Shown here one piece after another: positions 1 to 5,566 of a stretch of DNA of 17,993 bases. Under the pieces are notes generated by a model. It did no database searches. It saw only the letters and a program-made list of their open reading frames with translations, and was not told where the DNA came from. Numbering within the stretch: position 1 is the first letter of the stretch; each line of letters starts with the position of its first letter. Location of the stretch: positions 13,987 to 31,979 of the forward strand of contig DCCL01000270.1 of NCBI GenBank assembly GCA_002313795.1, given 5' to 3'. The translations under genes were made by a program, and so were the position numbers. Source of the DNA: Faecalibacterium prausnitzii (GTDB lineage: Bacteria > Bacillota > Clostridia > Oscillospirales > Ruminococcaceae).

Positions 1-1
1 T

Positions 2-226
2 AAGCTGGCGATGACCTGCTCTGCTTTTGTCAGAAAGGCTATTGAGAGGACTGAGCCCGTGGAGGAACGAGCCATCGAGGTCTTGCAGGCAATGTACTTT
101 CACGCTCTGTACACTGATTTTCGGATAGACACGGCATTTCTTCCACAGCTCCAGAAGAATTTGGAAGGCGTGGAGGCTCTGAACAGAGCCTTTGAAAGCG
201 CAGCGGAATTTTCAGGTGGAGAATAA
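2..226 (+). CDS. 3' end of an unrecognised gene (partial)
   Basis: An open frame runs from the window edge to a TAA at 224-226, so the real start probably lies upstream; an internal ATG at 11 would give 71 residues. The visible part is hydrophilic and looks helical, with a segment reading YFHALYTDFRIDTAFLPQLQ. No signal peptide, membrane segment or known motif is visible. It lies directly upstream of a serine recombinase in the same direction, so it may belong to the same mobile element. I do not recognise the family and assign no function. Confidence 0.45.
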   Translation, partial: KLAMTCSAFVRKAIERTEPVEERAIEVLQAMYFHALYTDFRIDTAFLPQLQKNLEGVEALNRAFESAAEFSGGE

Positions 227-237
227 GGGAGAAAGGC

Positions 238-266
238 TTGCGTTTGCTGATAAATCTCTGTACAAT
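238..266 (+). promoter_or_regulatory. Candidate promoter of the serine recombinase
   Basis: A -35-like TTGCGT at 238-243 and a -10-like TACAAT at 261-266 are separated by 17 bases, just after the stop of the preceding frame. The recombinase ribosome site AGAAAGGGG follows at 274-282. This is a consensus-style match only. Confidence 0.4.
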
Positions 267-292
267 CCAAAACAGAAAGGGGCGTGAGTGTG

Positions 293-2194
293 ATGCTGGA
301 CTGGCGCGAGGTGACAAACGACACGAAGCTCCGCGTGGCCTTCTACGGGCGCGTTTCCACAGAACATGAGATGCAGCTGTCCGCGCTGAAAAATCAGATG
401 CAGTGGTATGAAGAATTGGCGGAACGGAATCCGAACTGGGAGATCGTTGGCTCAGTGACCTCTTATCTGGATCGTGGTATTACGGGTACGCAGGCCCAAA
501 AGCGTCCGAACTTCCTCAGGATGATAGAAGATGCAAAGGCTGGCAAGATTGACATGATCGTGACCAGAGAAGTAAGCCGCTTTGCGAGAAATACGGTGGA
601 GACCCTCAACTATGTGCGTAAACTCAAGGAAAAAGGTGTTGAGGTTTATTTCGTCAATGACAACATTCACTCCATCCGCGACAATGACGGTGAGCTGCGG
701 CTTACGCTGATGGCGAGCTTGGCGCAGGAGGAGAGCCGCAAGATCAGCGAACGTGCCAAGGCGGGGCAGTACATCTCCCGCAAAAACGGCGTGCTCTACG
801 GAACGAGCCGGATATTGGGCTACACAAGGGTACGCAGCATACACGACAAGGACAAGGTGGGCAGGATAGGCGACAAGTCCGTCCCTACCTTTGTCATTGA
901 CGAGGACGAGGCCGACACCGTGCGGCGGATCTTCCAGCTCTACCGGGAGGGCTGCGGCCTGAAAGAGATCAAGATCATGCTATCGAAAGAGGGACGCAAA
1001 AATTCCTCCGGCGAGGTCAGCTGGTTTGAATCCACTATCTCTCGCGTGCTGTCCAATCCGATGTACATTGGCAAGCAGGAGCAGTGCAAAACTGAGATCG
1101 TTGACTACCTTACCGGCAAGGCCAAACGGCTGCCGAAGGAGGAACGGGTACTCGTTGACGGCGACTTTGAGCCGATCATTGATGAGGAGGTCTTCCGCGA
1201 GGTACAGGCTATTAAAAGCGCCAAGGCAGCGCTTGTCCCCAAAAGGAATACCGCCAGCGGTGCAGGCCGCACTGCGGCGGAAAAGTGGACACAGAAGCTC
1301 CTGTGCAGCTGCGGCAGCCGTTTCCGCAGGTACAAGTGGCGGACAAATCAAAAGCGCGCAGCGGACGCATACGGCTATGCTTGCAGCAACAGGGCGGTCA
1401 ACGGGACAACGGCATTCCGAAAGAACAACGAACTTCCGCCGGAGAACGGCTGCGATATGCGAAGTATCCCGGCATGGCAGCTGGAGCTGATGGGGCTGAA
1501 GGTGTTTAACGGCCTCTGGAGCGAGCATTTTGACGCGGTGCTGGACACCTTTGACAAGATGACGGCGCAGGATGAGCGAATCGCGGTCAGCGCCAAAAGC
1601 GATGCCGAGCGGTATCAGGCGGACATAGAAAAGCTGGAGAAAAAGATCGACCGCCTGATCGACCTCTATACCGATGAAAAAATCAATCAGGCACACTATG
1701 AGGGCAAGTATGCCGCACTCTGCGGGGAGCTTGCGGAAAAGAGGGAGCTGCTTTCTCAATGCACCTCTCCCATTGCCGGGAGTACAAGCAGGGACGAGCT
1801 GGGTGAAGCACTTGCAAAAATGAAAAGTATGGTGGACTTGTCCGGGAGCAAGCTGGACGTGCAGACCGTGCGCTGGTTCGTGGACAAGGTGCTTGTGCGC
1901 AGCGACCACTGCTTTGAGTGGCTGGTCAACGTGACTGGAGATGCACCCGTGGCGGAGCCGGTTCTGTTTCCCGTGCGCGGCAGTTCACCGGCAACCACCA
2001 CAGCTATTGTGACCTACGCTGATGCTGCCAAGAATGCACAGGAGATTAGAGATCGTTACTACACACGGGCGTTTACCTTCTATATCCCGTTTGAGACGGC
2101 GCAGGCATTCCGCCGCCGGGACAACACCTTTTTGCGCCGTGGGCAGTGGAGGGATTTGCTTGTGGAGGTGTATGTTCGCACAAAAAAGCTGTAA
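293..2194 (+). CDS. Large serine recombinase (resolvase/invertase superfamily)
   Basis: A site-specific DNA recombinase of the large serine family, of the kind that integrates and excises mobile elements through a Ser-DNA intermediate. With the ATG at 293 it has 633 residues, a normal length for the family. The N-terminal catalytic domain (about 13-165) carries YGRVSTEHE with the expected nucleophile Ser22, then SRFARN and LASLAQEESRKISER-type motifs. A recombinase domain follows (about 185-300), then a zinc-ribbon region with CSCG near 340 and paired later cysteines, and a coiled coil (about 440-500, rich in EKLEKKIDRL-type heptads). Other in-frame starts are GTG at 284 and 290; the AGAAAGGGG site at 274-282 lies too close to 284, so 290 or 293 is preferred. 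It probably mobilises, or once mobilised, the island on this side of the window. The family is clear; the attachment sites are not visible. Confidence 0.93.
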   Translation: MLDWREVTNDTKLRVAFYGRVSTEHEMQLSALKNQMQWYEELAERNPNWEIVGSVTSYLDRGITGTQAQKRPNFLRMIEDAKAGKIDMIVTREVSRFARNTVETLNYVRKLKEKGVEVYFVNDNIHSIRDNDGELRLTLMASLAQEESRKISERAKAGQYISRKNGVLYGTSRILGYTRVRSIHDKDKVGRIGDKSVPTFVIDEDEADTVRRIFQLYREGCGLKEIKIMLSKEGRKNSSGEVSWFESTISRVLSNPMYIGKQEQCKTEIVDYLTGKAKRLPKEERVLVDGDFEPIIDEEVFREVQAIKSAKAALVPKRNTASGAGRTAAEKWTQKLLCSCGSRFRRYKWRTNQKRAADAYGYACSNRAVNGTTAFRKNNELPPENGCDMRSIPAWQLELMGLKVFNGLWSEHFDAVLDTFDKMTAQDERIAVSAKSDAERYQADIEKLEKKIDRLIDLYTDEKINQAHYEGKYAALCGELAEKRELLSQCTSPIAGSTSRDELGEALAKMKSMVDLSGSKLDVQTVRWFVDKVLVRSDHCFEWLVNVTGDAPVAEPVLFPVRGSSPATTTAIVTYADAAKNAQEIRDRYYTRAFTFYIPFETAQAFRRRDNTFLRRGQWRDLLVEVYVRTKKL

Positions 2195-2220
2195 AATTTT
2201 TCCCATCTTGCCCACAAGTG

Positions 2221-2229
2221 TGCTATACT
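2221..2229 (+). promoter_or_regulatory. Extended -10 promoter of the Fic gene
   Basis: TGCTATACT at 2221-2229 is a TGn-extended -10 element, about 29 bases before the ATG. A TTGCCC at 2208-2213 lies only 10 bases upstream, too close to act as a normal -35. This suggests that the Fic gene has its own start of transcription, separate from the recombinase. Confidence 0.45.
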
Positions 2230-2257
2230 AAGACTATCCTTGTGCCGGAGGTGCATC

Positions 2258-3043
2258 ATGAGCCGATATGACGCTGTTGTGAAAATGTGGCAGAACTGGA
2301 ATATCCAGTCGGTCGATGACCTTTCTCTGCGGCTGGACAACTTCCGTATTCTGTTTGCCTACAACTCCGGCAAGATCGAGAACGCCGAGATCAACTACCA
2401 CGACACCCGCGAGATATTTGAAAACGGCAGGGTTGTGGGCTACACCGGCAGCACCCGTACCCTGTTTGAGCAGCAGAACCAAAAGGTGTGCTACGACTTC
2501 TTGCAGGGCAAAATCATCGCAAAAGAACCGCTGTCCATCGAACTGATCTGTGCTGTGCACCGCGCATTGACGGAGGGCACTTACGATGAGCGCCGCTACA
2601 TCGTGAACGGGGAGCGTCCCGGCGAATTTAAGAAGCACGACTATGTAACCGGCAAAAACGAGGTCGGTTCGCAGCCCGATGAGGTGGAGAATGACCTGGC
2701 GGAGCTGCTTGAAGAAGTCAATGCCATCGGCGCGAAAGCACCGCTGAAGGCAGGGGCGTACCTCCATGCCCGCTTTGAGAATATCCACCCCTTTGCGGAC
2801 GGCAACGGGCGCGTGGGACGGACGCTGCTGAACTACTGGCTGATGATCAACGACTATCCGCCCACCATCGTCTATGAGGAGGATCGCCGCGACTATTATG
2901 ACGCGCTGCAAGATTACGATGAGCAGGAGGATTTGACTCCACTGGTACAGTTTTTGGAAGCGCAGACGGTCAAAACATGGTCACGCAGCATGGAAGGCAA
3001 GAAGCCAGCGCTACGCAAAAAACTGAACTCGTTTTTGCTGTGA
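2258..3043 (+). CDS. Fic-family protein, self-inhibited type (predicted AMP transferase)
   Basis: A 261-residue Fic-domain protein. Fic enzymes usually transfer AMP from ATP to a hydroxyl group of a target protein. The complete core motif HPFADGNGRVGR lies at residues 177-188, with the catalytic His177 and phosphate-binding GNGR. Near the N-terminus, residues 37-42 read SGKIEN, which fits the inhibitory (S/T)xxxE(G/N) helix of Fic proteins that carry their own inhibitor (class II); Glu41 would be the blocking residue. The ATG at 2258 is preceded by GGAGGTG at 2247-2253, so it is preferred over the in-frame TTG at 2240. No separate antitoxin gene lies next to it, consistent with the built-in inhibitory motif. 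An extended -10 promoter precedes it and a strong terminator follows. No DNA-binding C-terminal domain is evident. Targets cannot be told from sequence. Confidence 0.93.
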   Translation: MSRYDAVVKMWQNWNIQSVDDLSLRLDNFRILFAYNSGKIENAEINYHDTREIFENGRVVGYTGSTRTLFEQQNQKVCYDFLQGKIIAKEPLSIELICAVHRALTEGTYDERRYIVNGERPGEFKKHDYVTGKNEVGSQPDEVENDLAELLEEVNAIGAKAPLKAGAYLHARFENIHPFADGNGRVGRTLLNYWLMINDYPPTIVYEEDRRDYYDALQDYDEQEDLTPLVQFLEAQTVKTWSRSMEGKKPALRKKLNSFLL

Positions 3044-3058
3044 TGCTTGATATAAGAC

Positions 3059-3091
3059 AAGAAACGCTCTCGTCAGAGGGCGTTTCTTTTT
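3059..3091 (+). terminator. Intrinsic terminator after the Fic gene
   Basis: GAAACGCTCTC at 3061-3071 pairs with GAGGGCGTTTC at 3076-3086, with a GTCA loop and one T-G pair, extended by AA/TT. A run of T follows at 3087-3091. It lies 15 bases after the fic stop. Confidence 0.85.
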
Positions 3092-3146
3092 GGACTGTAC
3101 GGATGGATGTAAAACCGAATTTTAGTGCGATACTACAACTTTTTTA

Positions 3147-3175
3147 TTGAAAAAACTTGGAATTTCTGCTACTCT
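3147..3175 (+). promoter_or_regulatory. Promoter of the HTH-stub/NADAR module
   Basis: TTGAAA at 3147-3152 and TACTCT at 3170-3175 are spaced by 17 bases, and TGC at 3167-3169 gives an extended -10. The A/T-rich upstream stretch at 3139-3147 would help. It would drive the genes from 3234 to 4424, with no terminator seen between them. Confidence 0.5.
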
Positions 3176-3233
3176 AAGAATGATAGTAGAGATACACCAA
3201 GGAGCAAAATGCCGCATCTATAGGAGAACCAAA

Positions 3234-3365
3234 ATGCCTGTTAGATTTAGATACAATAAGCTGTGGAAGATCTTAATCGACAGGAAAATGAAGAAGAACT
3301 GCTTTCGTTGGGCGGTTTGGGCATCCAATATTGCCTCAAATCCGAAGCAGCATATGCCAAACTGA
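3234..3365 (+). pseudogene. Truncated Cro/C1-type HTH regulator (N-terminal stub)
   Basis: An AGGAG ribosome site at 3222-3226 precedes ATG 3234. The first ~21 residues, MPVRFRYNKLWKILIDRKMK, strongly recall the start of the short (65-75 residue) Cro/C1-type helix-turn-helix proteins common in Clostridia. After about codon 21 the similarity is lost; the frame runs on for 22 unrelated residues and stops at 3363-3365. The rest of the DNA-binding domain is missing. The most likely explanation is a deletion that joined the start of this regulator to the tail of another gene read in a different frame. Family resemblance is from memory of the family, not from a search. Confidence 0.55.
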
Positions 3366-3520
3366 CCGAAAAGCAAGATGAGCCACTTTCCGTCCCCTAT
3401 GCTGAGTTTAACGACAGGTACAATCAGAGAGATGTAGCAGCAAGGAAAAATATGCGTGACCTTGTTGATTCCGATGCAAACAAGGTTACAAAGGTGTTCA
3501 GCACTTTGTTTGAGAGGTGA
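3263..3520 (+). pseudogene. 5'-truncated unknown gene fused to HTH stub
   Basis: This frame opens with GTG at 3263 inside the HTH stub, so its first ~11 residues are HTH DNA read out of frame. From about residue 12 (LLSLGGLGIQYCLKSEAAYA) the composition looks like a real protein, and it ends at TGA 3518-3520. The likely genuine part is the last ~74 residues, ending in TKVFSTLFER. Its stop lies 5 bases before the next ATG, and the ribosome site of that gene lies in its last codons, which is how real operon partners are arranged. I read it as the surviving C-terminus of a larger protein whose start was deleted. Neighbouring NADAR makes an ADP-ribosylating partner conceivable, but nothing in this fragment shows that. 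Confidence 0.4.
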
Positions 3521-3525
3521 GGATA

Positions 3526-3942
3526 ATGCGAGCTTATGCAGAGGCATACTTAGACGATGTGGTGGAGAGCCAAGGCAAGCTCTTTGATTTTGTGGCACAG
3601 GAATACCACGACAAGGATACCGAGGAGTTCATTAACACTTATATGGCAAGCAAAACACGAAAGAGTATTGACGAAGCAAAAGCCTATGTCAACACAATGG
3701 ACGCGAAGGAGCTTTGGGCTTATTTCACCGAAACGGAAAACTACCGTTTGAAGGAAGGCAAGGCTTTGGAAGGGTTTATGCCGTCCTGGATCGGAGAATT
3801 TTACGCTTACTACCAGTGGTACTACAATCTGCCTAGCGCAGAGCTTGTCAAGAAAATCCCCGTGTCCTTCTTGAAAAAGGCGTATGCCGGACTTCACGAC
3901 TTGGAGCTTGATTTGGCGGTGAAAAAAGTGGGGGAAGTGTGA
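3526..3942 (+). CDS. Unknown 138-residue protein in NADAR module
   Basis: The ATG at 3526 follows AGAGG at 3513-3517 and is preferred over the in-frame GTG at 3517. The product is acidic and looks all-helical, with a conserved-looking stretch MDAKELWAYFTETENYRLKEG in the middle and an unusually aromatic segment, WIGEFYAYYQWYYNLPS, in the second half. No membrane segment, signal peptide or known catalytic motif is visible. Its TGA stop (3940-3942) shares its last base with the ATG of the NADAR gene, so the two are almost certainly translated together. I do not recognise a named family. The tight coupling suggests that it acts with NADAR, perhaps as a partner in a toxin-antitoxin or ADP-ribose-related module, which is inference. 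Confidence 0.75.
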   Translation: MRAYAEAYLDDVVESQGKLFDFVAQEYHDKDTEEFINTYMASKTRKSIDEAKAYVNTMDAKELWAYFTETENYRLKEGKALEGFMPSWIGEFYAYYQWYYNLPSAELVKKIPVSFLKKAYAGLHDLELDLAVKKVGEV

Positions 3943-4424
3943 TGGCTGTTATTTGCTTTCACAATCCAAATGAAGAAAACGGGTATTTGAGCAACTGGTA
4001 TCCCTCCTCGTTTACGCTGGATGGCGTTGCGTTTTCCTCAATGGAGCAGTATATGATGTACCGCAAGGCGGTCTGTTTTGGCGATGAGAAAGTCGCCGCA
4101 CAGATCCTCGCCACGGAGGATGTCGCCGAAATCAAGGCTCTCGGACGGATCGTGTCAGGGTATGATGAAAGCCTATGGAACGGTGTCCGGCAGATTGTCA
4201 TCTACGATGGGCTTTTAGCAAAGTTCTCGCAGAACTCCGAATTGGGGGAACAACTGAAAAGAACAGGAAGCGCTGTTCTTGCCGAATGTGCCGTGAAGGA
4301 TCGGATATGGGGCATCGGTCTGTCGATGCACGACCCCGACAGACTTGACCGAGCAAAATGGCAGGGGCAAAACCTGCTGGGTTATGCCCTGATGATGGTG
4401 CGGGAGAAGCTGCGAACGGCATAG
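3942..4424 (+). CDS. NADAR (YbiA-like) family N-glycosidase
   Basis: A 160-residue NADAR/YbiA-family protein, the usual single-domain length. Typical signatures are NGYLSNWYPSSFTLDG near the N-terminus (13-28), SMEQYMMYRKA (33-43), and a C-terminal block with IWGIG (122-126) and AKWQGQNLLGYALMMVRE (138-155). Known members cut N-glycosidic bonds: YbiA/COG3236 acts on early riboflavin intermediates, and some NADAR proteins remove ADP-ribose from guanine next to DarT-type toxins. There are no riboflavin genes here. The setting, in a mobile island behind an HTH stub and a translationally coupled unknown gene, fits an ADP-ribose-reversing or antitoxin role better. The start at 3942 overlaps the upstream stop by one base; the in-frame GTG at 3939 is the alternative. 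Family confident, substrate not. Confidence 0.9.
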   Translation: MAVICFHNPNEENGYLSNWYPSSFTLDGVAFSSMEQYMMYRKAVCFGDEKVAAQILATEDVAEIKALGRIVSGYDESLWNGVRQIVIYDGLLAKFSQNSELGEQLKRTGSAVLAECAVKDRIWGIGLSMHDPDRLDRAKWQGQNLLGYALMMVREKLRTA

Positions 4425-4467
4425 TAAGAACACTTGACGATCCTGCACATCGGAACGGCACTTTGGA

Positions 4468-4533
4468 ATGATCTTAAACATCGCTCTCAATACATTTACC
4501 GCCGCACAGGCTGCCATCAAGGACGCCAAGTAA
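4468..4533 (+). other. Tiny open frame before a strong terminator
   Basis: ATG 4468 to TAA 4531-4533 encodes 21 residues ending in TAAQAAIKDAK, without a convincing ribosome site. It stops 23 bases before a strong terminator hairpin. It may be a leftover 3' end of a host gene at the island boundary or chance. The rest of 4425-4556 holds nothing I can identify. Confidence 0.2.
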
Positions 4534-4556
4534 GCGTTCGTCTTTCTGCAAAACAG

Positions 4557-4591
4557 CAAGCCTCCGGTCGACGACCGGAGGCTTGTTTTTT
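4557..4591 (+). terminator. Strong intrinsic terminator
   Basis: A perfect 13-bp stem, CAAGCCTCCGGTC at 4557-4569 and GACCGGAGGCTTG at 4573-4585, with a 3-base loop and a T6 run at 4586-4591. It would end transcription from the NADAR module. Its T-run overlaps the -35 of the next promoter. Confidence 0.92.
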
Positions 4592-4611
4592 GTGGGAAAC
4601 CGTGATACAAT
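4583..4611 (+). promoter_or_regulatory. Promoter embedded in a terminator tail
   Basis: TTGTTT at 4583-4588 (-35-like) and TACAAT at 4606-4611 (-10-like, with TG at 4603-4604) are 17 bases apart. The -35 falls in the final stem bases and T-run of the preceding terminator. It would start the small membrane-protein gene. Confidence 0.45.
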
Positions 4612-4639
4612 ACCACGGAAAACAGGCGGGGAGGGTGCT

Positions 4640-4864
4640 ATGAAAAAGATCGACAACTGTGAAAATTCCACCGTGCTGGTGGGGCTGCTGCTGGCGGGCA
4701 TCCTGCTGGTGATGGGCGGCTACCGCATTTTCTCCTACCTGTGCGACAGAGGAGCGGTGGACACCGCCACCTGGTTGTTGGGCGCGGCGGCGCTGGCGCT
4801 GGCGGTTCTCGGCCTGCTGCTGGCCAGCCGCAGCTTCCGGCGGCTGAAGGAGCTGCATCTGTAA
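4640..4864 (+). CDS. Small two-helix membrane protein, unknown
   Basis: A 74-residue product with two hydrophobic stretches: about 13-30 (VLVGLLLAGILLVMGGYRIF) and about 46-64 (TWLLGAAALALAVLGLLLAS), joined by a short polar loop with DRGAVDT and ending in a basic tail (RSFRRLKEL). This pattern suggests a two-pass membrane protein. GGGGAGGG at 4628-4635 precedes the ATG, and an earlier in-frame start at 4583 would overlap the terminator and is rejected. It sits alone between two strong terminators with its own promoter, so it is a single-gene unit. GC-rich codon use matches the chromosome to the right more than the island to the left. No family recognised. Confidence 0.7.
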   Translation: MKKIDNCENSTVLVGLLLAGILLVMGGYRIFSYLCDRGAVDTATWLLGAAALALAVLGLLLASRSFRRLKELHL

Positions 4865-4898
4865 AAGCCCTCTTTCGCAATTTTTCCAGTATTTTCCA

Positions 4899-4936
4899 GC
4901 AGCGCTCCGGCATTATTGCCGGAGCGCTGCCTTTTC
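4899..4936 (+). terminator. Strong intrinsic terminator
   Basis: A perfect 14-bp stem, GCAGCGCTCCGGCA at 4899-4912 and TGCCGGAGCGCTGC at 4917-4930, with a TTAT loop, followed by CTTTTCT. It ends the small membrane-protein unit. On the minus strand there is no good T-run. Confidence 0.88.
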
Positions 4937-5098
4937 TATTTAGCATCTGCCGGAGTCTTATGCGTGCCTTGCCGCGTTCCCAGCACTATGCCGGAGATGA
5001 CCAACAGGATCCCCCTCCACACCGATCCATGCGACGGTCTCATGCAGCGCAAGCACGCCGGCCAGCAGATGCCTCTCGATGTATTCCCGTTCAGTCAT
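4936..5098 (-). pseudogene. Frameshifted one-helix small protein
   Basis: On the minus strand an ATG (5098-5096) starts MTEREYIERHLLAGVLALHE and continues through AWIGVEG. At a run of five G (five C at 5011-5015 on the plus strand) the frame is lost. Removing one G would restore GILLVISGIVLGTRQ, a good membrane helix, and end at TAG (4938-4936), giving 53 residues. As it stands the unshifted frame runs into an unrelated tail. A purine-rich site (AAAGGAGAGG) lies upstream but about 13 bases from the ATG, which is long. Reading: a small single-pass membrane protein broken by a homopolymer slip, or a sequencing error, or slippage decoding. Confidence 0.35.
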
Positions 5099-5427
5099 AT
5101 TTGTGTGGAAGCCTCTCCTTTGGATAAATTTATTTTGGCGGAGCCGGTGGCTTTCACATGGGAGATACTGTGATCGTAATAATTAAAGTGCATTTTTCTC
5201 ACTCTTTTTTCTCACCATTGCCAAGTAATCTGCTGAAAATGTCCGTTGTAAGGTGAAGGGGTATTTTACGGGGAGTCTCTGCGCAGGAATACGATTTAAG
5301 AGAATAGCAAGCACAGCCGGTGTATATACACGGCGATTTCCGATTAAGGAAACCCTCCCCTTAATCGAAAAAATGCTTGTTGGGAAGTCTCCCAAGCCCT
5401 CTTCCTTTACGAAAGGACGGAACGCCT
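5099..5427. other. Non-coding stretch of mobile-element debris
   Basis: No convincing gene. It is A/T-rich at 5170-5240 and then holds three inverted repeats in its second half (listed separately), just before a mobilisation-gene stub. The layout recalls the transfer-origin region in front of mobC-type genes in integrative elements of Firmicutes. Confidence 0.4.
5317..5395. repeat. Cluster of inverted repeats, possible oriT remnant
   Basis: Three dyads in about 80 bases. First is the 12-bp palindrome GTGTATATACAC at 5320-5331, flanked by GCC/GGC. Second is CGATTAAGG (5341-5349) facing CCTTAATCG (5359-5367) with a 9-base loop. Third is TTGGGA (5380-5385) facing TCCCAA (5390-5395). They lie 33-110 bases upstream of a MobC-like stub, the usual place for an origin of transfer. 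No nick site can be fixed by eye. Confidence 0.4.
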
Positions 5428-5508
5428 ATGGCAAACAGAACGCGACCAAATCAGATACTCTTCTTCGTCTCCGACGATGAGAAAAGGATCATCAAGGCAA
5501 ATGCTTGA
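5428..5508 (+). pseudogene. Stub of a MobC-like relaxosome protein
   Basis: ATG 5428, with AAAGGACGG upstream at 5412-5420, reads 26 residues and stops at TGA 5506-5508. MANRTRPNQILFFVSDDEKR closely recalls the N-terminus of the small ribbon-helix-helix relaxosome proteins (MobC type, usually about 100-130 residues) of Tn1549-like and related mobilisable elements, in which a VS-D/E-E pattern precedes a longer helical body. Only the first quarter survives, and no relaxase follows. Upstream inverted repeats support a former mobilisation region. The identification is from memory of the family. Confidence 0.5.
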
Positions 5509-5517
5509 CGATTCGGT

Positions 5518-5537
5518 AGATAAGCATTTATCTTTTT
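5518..5537 (+). terminator. Weak hairpin with T-run
   Basis: AGATAA (5518-5523) pairs with TTATCT (5528-5533) and is followed by four more T. The stem is short and A/T-rich, so it is a doubtful terminator after the mobilisation stub. Confidence 0.25.
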
Positions 5538-5566
5538 GAAAAAGCACGTTATCAAAATGATGTCCT

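Noticed and set aside
980..1909. 309-codon minus-strand open frame in the recombinase
   Set aside because: Shadow of a gene with a complete serine recombinase signature; no independent start or motif.
5253..5480. 75-codon plus-strand frame across the inverted repeats
   Set aside because: It spans three dyads and overlaps the MobC-like stub in another frame, with no ribosome site; most likely chance.
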